This document shows positions 46,424 to 52,586 of a stretch of DNA of 52,586 bases, one piece after another. The stretch covers positions 15,021-67,606 of the forward strand of contig JAKCWW010001718.1 in the NCBI GenBank assembly GCA_026260175.1. Reading direction: 5' to 3'. Made by a program: the position numbers and the translations under genes. Source of the DNA: Reticulitermes lucifugus (Eukaryota > Arthropoda > Insecta > Blattodea > Rhinotermitidae). The first letter of the stretch is position 1, and the number at the start of each line of letters is the position of its first letter. Under the pieces are notes generated by a model, which was not told where the DNA came from, made no database searches, and was given only the letters and a program-made list of their open reading frames with translations.

Positions 46424-46883
46424 TATGTCTTTCTGTTTCCAGCTTGTAAGTTGCTAAATTTAAATTGAGATACAAATGTAGTTGAATAAAATATATTAAC
46501 TAGGGGCTAGTAATTAATTAATTATTAAAATGCATGTTATATATAATATAGGGGCTAGTAGTTCCTCAGCTATTTACAAAATTCTCTGCATTTTTTGAAA
46601 CCTCAACATTCATTACCTTTTTCACATGAGCCTGCCACTGCATCCTGCATGAGCTCGATGAATCTAGTCCACAACCTCCCAGCAGTTTATTTAAAGTCCA
46701 TTTTAATATTATCCTCCCATATGTTCTTAGGTTTCCTGAGAGAAGTTACAAAAGGTTATCAAGTGTCAACATTAATGAGTATATGGCTTTAGAGACATTA
46801 AATTAATGTTGTATGATAATGAGACTGGATGGCAGAATGGCAGGCTGCTAGTGCTTGTGGAGTGCAACTCTTATTTTTAACAG

Positions 46884-47041
46884 ATGGTGAGCAAGATGTT
46901 CCAGCATGTTCGATCAAGCCATGAAGCAGCTAAGACAATCAATAAGGCCAATGGACGGTTTGTGACAATGAAACCTCGCACACCAACTGTTGCTGCTCGG
47001 TTCCATGACTCACTGCAACACTTGCTAGAATCTATGTCCAA
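46884..47041 (+). CDS. Myo15: Myo15 exon 13: motor loop 2 region
   Basis: 158 bp; acceptor TTAACAG, donor GTAAGT, ends in a split Lys codon. Reads MVSKMFQHV, a short basic loop, then TVAARFHDSLQHLLESMSK, the conserved segment before the actin-binding '[11 protein letters not shown]'. Confidence 0.94.
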
Positions 47042-48268
47042 GTAAGTTGTTTTTGGGCTTCTAAGGAGTGTTAATCGTGCAAATCAAATGAGGAAAAGCA
47101 TGTTTATTTTCTTGACAGTACAATACAAAGGAAGTTTGAATTTACTGAAATTCAGTTTTAACTTAAACCATTATTCTTACTATATGTTGCCTGAAATATG
47201 TTGGAAGATGTGGTCAGGGGTATTGCTTCTAATAGTGACAGATTGCACTGTTGATTCTTTCATCATCAATTGTCCTTCAGATTCAGTTTAGGTAATTACA
47301 AAATACTGTTCCAGTTCTCAGAAGTTTTATCACAGAAGGTTCACAATTAAAGATTTTTAACCCTACACCTGACTCCCAAGCTGGACTAGCCCTTGTTGGC
47401 TGTACACAACTAATTATTCATTTGTTATATTCACAACTACTACTGAACTAGATGTCTTTTCCACTCAAAACCCAAACAGGTGCCATGATGTGATGACAAA
47501 GAACTCACTTTTTATCCCATTTGTTTCAAAAAATTGATTGTCAGGATGTACAATAAATAATATTGCCATTTGTTTGAATGAGTATGAATTATGGTCTGTT
47601 CCTTTGAGGGAAGAGCATAAAGCTGAGGTCTGAAAATTTTCCAGAAATCTAGGAGCCACATTAGAATTTAGTCACCAGAAGGGTAATATGAGGCAAATTC
47701 CATTTTTGTAAAATTTACTTTTCCAGGTGACTTGCCACCCAGGATTTGTGTGCCCCTGGCATAAAATACATGTTCTTGAAAATTGATTGCTCAAAAGAGT
47801 GTTTGGACCTAAGAATAATGAAGTGAATAATTGAGGTTATTACATAAGAAAAACCTTTGTGATTTATGGAGGTCAAATAATGTTATTAGAATAGTGAAAG
47901 CTAGGAAACTGTGATAAACTGGGCATGTAGCTAAGATGGGAGGCAGAAAGAATATGAACATATATGTTATGGGAAAACCTTTTGGGAAATGTCCACTTAG
48001 AAGTCTACGAAGAAGATGGGATGATATAAGTTGTGAGGAAGGGAGGTGCATGGAACAGTCCCAGGATCATGTTAGTGGAGGTCTCTGATATTATTGGTGT
48101 TGAACCTCTGAGTTTTGCTACCACAGCATTAATTACTTAGTTGGCATGAACTATGTGTGATTCTTCAGAACCTGAAATACATCTCATCAAGTATGAGCAC
48201 CTTTAGATCTTGTTTATCTAATCTTCTCACCAGTTTTAATTATGATGAATTTTTTTTGTATTTTACAG
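47042..48268 (+). other. Myo15 intron
   Basis: 1.2 kb GT-AG intron with a non-LTR relic at 47780-48110; nothing else recognised. Confidence 0.8.
47780..48110 (+). mobile_element. Non-LTR ORF2 C-terminal relic
   Basis: VFGPKNNEVNN, then a frame with VKARKL.WAGHVAKMGGRKN-like sequence, GKPFGKCPLRSLRRRWDDIS. Same tail as 45480-45890 but a different state of decay. Confidence 0.75.
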
Positions 48269-48496
48269 GTGCAATCCATGGTTTGTTCGTTGCATCAAAC
48301 CCAATTCAGACAAGGCACCAATGAAATTTGATATGCCAATAGTTCTGGAACAGCTACGTTACACGGGAATGCTGGAAACAATACGCATCCGCAAGATGGG
48401 CTACCCTGTCCGGTTACGCTTCTCTCAGTTTGTGGAAAGGTTCCGTTACTTACTACCTCAACGAGCGGGTGGTCTCCCAAGAGGGACTCCATATAG
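48269..48496 (+). CDS. Myo15: Myo15 exon 14: motor SH1 helix and converter
   Basis: 228 bp; acceptor TTTTACAG, donor GTACAC (weak at +4 to +6). Reads [32 protein letters not shown] and [14 protein letters not shown], the standard myosin order of actin-contact strand, SH1 helix and converter. Ends in a split Arg codon. Confidence 0.96.
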
Positions 48497-48727
48497 GTAC
48501 ACTTATCAAGTTAATGTATTTTATGTACACTACCAAGGATTATGAGAAGTTAAAGAGAAATTTAAGATAAATTAATCAAATTAAATATATGATTAAATGA
48601 CTAAGTTTATGTCACGCATATACATTTTCTTGAATTTGTTTATAAAATATTGTTCATCATATTACTGTTGCAATATTAAACTGGGGAAACCTTGGCTGAA
48701 CATCTATTGGTTGTGCTGTGACAACAG

Positions 48728-49073
48728 GGAACTGTGTCGTGTGATCCTATCCACATGCTGTCCTGAAGCTGAAACAAATGGCGACTATCAACTTGGCACT
48801 ACAAGAGTCTTTCTCAGGGAGTGGTTAGAGCGGGAACTAGAACGTGAACGTGCCAGAGTGGTACGAGCTGCAGCTATTACGATGCAGAAGACAGTAAGGG
48901 GTTATTTGGCACGTCGGAGATATCGTGCTACACGCAAGGCTGCACTCACTCTGCAAGCCCATGTGAGAGGTTGGGCTGCGCGCAAGAGGTATCGTTCTGT
49001 GAGGACAGGCATAGTGAGAGTTCAAGCTAACTTCAGGGCCATGAGACAGAGGAAGCGCTACTTGGAACTCAAG
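48728..49073 (+). CDS. Myo15: Myo15 exon 15: converter end and three IQ motifs
   Basis: 346 bp; acceptor CAACAG, donor GTGAGT, ends phase 0. After YQLGTTRVFLRE (converter end) come three light-chain-binding IQ motifs: AITMQKTVRGYLARRRY, ALTLQAHVRGWAARKRY and IVRVQANFRAMRQRKRY. The third lacks the central Gly. They bind calmodulin-type light chains in this family. Confidence 0.96.
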
Positions 49074-50458
49074 GTGAGTGAGTGTTGTGTGGTTATGAAT
49101 ATGTCAGGTGAATGAGGTTTCATAAGTGAAACATTGAACTTGGTTACCATAATTGAACACAGCACAAAGTAATGCGAATTTTTGTAAGTGGTTTGTATTA
49201 CTTGGAGTGTGTAACCATTTGGAAATGGATATTTATTTTTTTCTTTGTGAACGAAATGTTTCTAGCTAAGTGATATTTCATTAAAACACATAATTTGCTT
49301 GAATTTGTACGTCTAATCCATTCTTGGGTTAATTAGTAAGAATTGTTGACTGCATAGGTTGTATAGAATCAAACAGAAGATAAATGTGAGTGATGAAGGA
49401 AGGAAGATCAATGTGTGGAGTCACCATAAGTCATTGCTGCATTTATATGTATCACCATCAGTCAGTGCTGTGCCTCTTATTTTTGGGATGCACTGGGCAA
49501 GAGGCAAAATGTGGAAGAGGGTTAGATTATATTAAATTAGGTTACACACATCCCTTGACATATTTGTTATAACTTAGCCAAGAAAACTCAGCACCAAAAG
49601 GTCTAAGATAAAAGGTACAGCTGTTCCTATGCATGCCATGAAAGCGTATGAGGGAGTGATCTTTAGCTCCACTCATTCCAAACCTAGGCACTAGATGGTG
49701 GTGTGTGGTCAGCTTACACCTTGGCTGCTTTACCCCTTGGGAAGGAATCCCTGGCACCCATTGAATAGGAAGCAGTGTGAACCCCAGAGCCACACCAAAT
49801 GCACTGAAGTGATAATTCTGTTGCACCTGCCAGTAATTCAACCTGTATTTTTCAGACGTCCAGCCCATAACTTAGTTACTATGGTGGCAGATCTATCCTG
49901 CGTTTTCAGTATCAAAAGACAATTTAAAATGATTAGTTCTATTTGTGGCACAGTACTTTCTAAAACCATTGGTGTGTTTATTTGTACTTTAGTAATGTAC
50001 AAATTTGTTGTCCATTTACAGTGATGTTAGTCACAATTTAAACTTAAGTGGAGTTTAAAAAATCTTATATTCTGCTAAATCCAGTAATTACTTACATATT
50101 TATGAGAATATGAGTATACTGATATCTGGTTTTAGTCTTGGGGAGAGAGTAAAGTCAAGGAACTTTCATATTGATTTGTTACTGAACTGTGGATTGTCGT
50201 GAATGCAGTTATGAAATATTGAGTTCCGTAAAATACATATAATTTTTTGAGTGGTTGAGCAAATACTAACTATTAACAGATATGTACATTTATATAAAGA
50301 GACAGCTGCATAGGGAGAAAAATGGGGATGCCTTGATATATAATTGGAAATTGACTCAGCAGAACACTAAAACTGAGCATCTATGGAGACATTGCATGTG
50401 TTTCATCAGTTTGTAAGTCTCCTCTACTTGTTTACATAACATATTTTATTGTTATCAG
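49074..50458 (+). other. Myo15 intron
   Basis: 1.4 kb GT-AG intron with a minus-strand SINE-A at 49602-49902; nothing else recognised. Confidence 0.8.
49602..49902 (-). mobile_element. SINE-A copy 14
   Basis: TAAAAGGTACAGCTGTTCC, GCATGCCATGAAAGCGTATG, GGCACTAGATGGTGGTGTGT, CACCCATTGAATAGGAAGC, CCCATAACTTAGTTACTATG. The part around the B box is replaced or badly diverged. Confidence 0.8.
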
Positions 50459-50618
50459 GAGGAACTGAAACGTCGGGCAGAAGTAGAAAAGCTGGCTCGG
50501 GAACGGGCAAAGGCTAAGGCCCAACGAGAAGAGCAGGAAAGGGCTTCACGTGCAGTGGCTGGTGTCAACCATCTGGAGATACCAGCTGAATTGGCTTTTA
50601 TCTTTAGCAAGCTTGATG
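50459..50618 (+). CDS. Myo15: Myo15 exon 16: charged helix and post-IQ segment
   Basis: 160 bp; acceptor TTATCAG, donor GTAAGT. About 35 residues of alternating Glu/Arg/Lys (EELKRRAEVEKLARERAKAK...) that could form a short stable single helix. These are followed by VNHLEIPAELAFIFSKLD, a segment also found between IQ motifs and tail in vertebrate MYO15A ('GHLEVPAELA'). Confidence 0.94.
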
Positions 50619-52116
50619 GTAAGTATTGCTTTCATATTTATATTGTGCACACTCCCCACCTACTACTACTGGGCCCATGCCTAGCAGGCAGAAGGGGGGC
50701 AATAATGCCTTAACTGTACAGCCTAACGTGGCCTATTAACCAGTGACCTAACACTACTGAAACAAGCTGTTCGAAAATTAACTGCGTAAAGAAGTAATTA
50801 TCATCGTATATGGTCTATATGTCGAAAAGAATCATCATGCATCTTGTGCAGCACTACATACAGGATAGTGCCTATTGCAGTTATGTCAGCCACAGATCAG
50901 GACACCAGGCCCGTCTCTAGCCCTGCAATCAATCACTCTGTAGTGCAAACCAAAAAATGAGACCAGGGTGCACACTTGACCCCACACTGCAAATATTACC
51001 AGTAAAACACTGCTGGTATTACACTCTGTAACTGAATAAAACTGCATGGTCACAGTGTCACAGCCTTGTCACTGCCTTTCTAGCTGTCACTGTCTCCTCA
51101 CTGACAGTGTGTCAGTTCCCACCTGTTGAGTGACTGTATCCCCAGCTTTTGTGGACAGAGATGAGAGGGTCCAGCAATGCAATAAATGCTGGGTGCAAGG
51201 AAGATTGGGATGAATGGCATTTAAGGTCATTCTGCTGACTGTGCAGAGCCATCATTACAATATTTTCTTAAATATGTTTATGATTACCTGCAATATAGAA
51301 ATAAAGTGAGCAGAAGGGTTGTTCATAACAGTTGCAGTGATGCTTGTATAAAAAGCAACTAGTTTAACATAGACAAAAATAAAATAAATAAGCTAAAATC
51401 TCATTACCAGAATGCCTGTCTGTAGTTACAGAAACTCATTGTACGAAATATCATTTGATTTATTCACTGGAAGCCAAAACCTGTTAATCATGACAGGTAT
51501 CCATATAACTTTACAAACTTCAAAGGAAATTGATGTCTTCTTTTCTTTCATTGAATTGTTTCAGATGAAGTTTTAATATAAAAGATTTTAATTGCCAGTG
51601 TGGAGATGTATAGAGGAAAATAAAACTCAAAATGTTACATTTGCAGAGAACTTTTTCAGTGAATAGTCTATAGCAGTACACTACTGCTAAGAAGTCAGAG
51701 TGAGATGTTAGTAGTATGAGAAATAGGAATTTATTTTTTTTAACAACATCTGTAGTATATGGATAGAAATTTCTTTGGGAATATTTTTACTCAGTAATGG
51801 TACTATATTATACTGTTGCCTGTGATATGAAGAATATGGGCAGAATGCAGTATTATCTCTCTTGCCCATTATATATCGTGTTCAGAGAAAATATTGGGAC
51901 AGTAATATTAAGGAGCAAGCTGAATTTTAGAACTTATAGTGACTTATTTTATAATTTGGAAATAAAACATGGGGAAGCTAGAACACTTACAAAGTAAGGG
52001 TTTTATAACAATAGATATAATAAAAATTGATTAATTTGTCCCCTGCATATAGGAATGTTTGATTTTATCCACATTATTACACAGCTTTTTTGTATGTCTG
52101 TATTTGTGTATTTCAG
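50619..52116 (+). other. Myo15 intron with GC-richer block
   Basis: 1.5 kb GT-AG intron. Bases about 50650-51260 are noticeably richer in C and G than the flanks and contain repeated CTGTCACTG-like words and a CTGTCACTG/CACTGACAG hairpin (about 51082-51107). It is probably an interspersed repeat, but I do not recognise the family. 51260-52116 is featureless. Confidence 0.6.
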
Positions 52117-52256
52117 ACTGGCAGCCAGTTCACTCAGAACGCCATCTAGTAAAAGTTGTTGGAGGTGCTGCAGGACATTCTGATTCAGAACATCATCATC
52201 TACCCCATGATATTGACTCTCATGCCTTTACAAAATTCACAAATATTTATTTCAAG
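52117..52256 (+). CDS. Myo15: Myo15 exon 17: start of tail before MyTH4
   Basis: 140 bp; acceptor TTTCAG, donor GTTAGT, ends phase 0. Reads DWQPVHSERHLVKVVG, a His-rich stretch, then SHAFTKFTNIYFK, which resembles the '(F/Y)TKFA..YF' entry to the first MyTH4 domain. The rest of the tail lies beyond the window. Confidence 0.9.
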
Positions 52257-52586
52257 GTTAGTTTATTCACATTGATTATTGAAGAATATCAGAACCTCAG
52301 GGTTTTTAATAAAATATTTTGGCATATTATTTACCATGTGTAATCATATTTTCACAAACTGTTTTGTAATTTAAGAATAGGTAATAGTTGTGTGTACAAC
52401 ACACACACACACACAAACAGTCCCAGCCTCCTAGCTGTCCAGTGTTGGGGACTCTCTTCTGAGGAGGAAGTGACTGAAGCATGAAGCCGACCATTGTTTT
52501 GATCTAACAGTATTGGAAGCATGTGTGTTAACCTTTAGCTTACGGAGTTATTTTCTCGAGTTGCCCTTTAAATCGAGATAACGGGC
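52257..52586 (+). other. Start of next Myo15 intron, with (AC)n
   Basis: A (CA)n microsatellite at 52398-52415 and unremarkable sequence to the window end. A short inverted word CTCGA/TCGAG at 52555-52577 might be the edge of a transposon, but this cannot be judged here. Confidence 0.6.

Larger units (their letters stand above)
45020..46883 (+). other. Myo15 intron
   Basis: 1.9 kb GT-AG intron carrying a same-strand SINE-A (45070-45362), a non-LTR relic (45480-45890) and a pogo-like MITE (46252-46423). A direct repeat of AGGGGCTAGTA recurs at about 46502 and 46551. The rest is featureless. Confidence 0.8.
2245..52256 (+). other. Myo15: Class XV unconventional myosin gene, 3' end outside window
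   Basis: Span of the gene as read here: 17 coding exons for the isoform starting at 2245 (3948 or 3954 coding bases, 1316 or 1318 residues before the window ends). All introns are GT-AG and all junction phases agree. The product is an actin-based motor ATPase. Known MYO15 proteins act at the tips of actin protrusions such as stereocilia and filopodia and carry MyTH4-FERM tails. Assignment to class XV rather than VII rests on the stretch NQGGNCEI, the motif ILASVLHLGNVYF, and the segment NHLEIPAELA between the IQ region and the tail, all typical of MYO15. The TEDS-rule residue (16 residues before the DAFAK motif) is Glu, so no head phosphorylation should be needed. Introns total more than 46 kb. 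Confidence 0.93.

Noticed and set aside
2245-52256. Assignment to myosin VII
   Set aside because: Motor motifs overlap, but GGNCEI, ILASVLHLGNVYF, only three IQ motifs and the NHLEIPAELA segment fit class XV better.

Overview
The window is eukaryotic, from an insect, and carries the 5' two-thirds of one large gene on the plus strand: an unconventional class XV myosin (MYO15 family; the Drosophila relative is Myo10A/sisyphus). Seventeen coding exons can be chained with consistent splice phases from 2245 to 52256, and the gene runs off the right edge. Everything else is intron or flank filled with old transposable elements. AT-rich composition, multi-kilobase introns, several tRNA-derived SINE families and many decayed non-LTR retrotransposon tails fit a large polyneopteran genome, most likely a cockroach or relative. 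The species call is an inference from repeat style, not a match.

Layout. 1-2244: 5' flank with a short tandem repeat and nothing else recognised. 2245-3432: first coding exon 1A, a 396-residue Ser- and charge-rich N-terminal extension. 7629-7739: a small exon encoding the start of the myosin N-terminal SH3-like region. 24994-26226: a second long open exon, 1B (411 residues, Ser-rich). It has its own ATG, an in-frame stop just upstream and a phase-0 donor, and is best read as an alternative first exon inside a 28-kb intron. 35958/35964-50618: fourteen exons encoding the motor, three IQ motifs and a short charged helix. 52117-52256: an exon at the start of the tail, leading into MyTH4. The remaining tail (MyTH4/FERM and others in this family) lies outside the window.

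Repeats. Two tRNA-derived SINE families are visible: SINE-A, about 14 copies, and SINE-B, 2 copies. There are about a dozen decayed fragments of non-LTR retrotransposons, including one reverse-transcriptase remnant. A third dispersed family carries a GGACAGACGGACAGACG-like signature. There are foldback elements, some with a hammerhead-like motif, a pogo/Tigger-like MITE, a 61-bp minisatellite and several microsatellites. The left 35 kb (around the N-terminal exons) is much more repeat-laden than the motor region.

The most interesting points are the two alternative N-terminal extensions of the myosin with similar 3' ends, a SINE next to a weak splice donor in the motor, and the hammerhead-like motifs in the foldback elements. 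No second protein-coding gene, canonical tRNA, rRNA or CRISPR array was seen.
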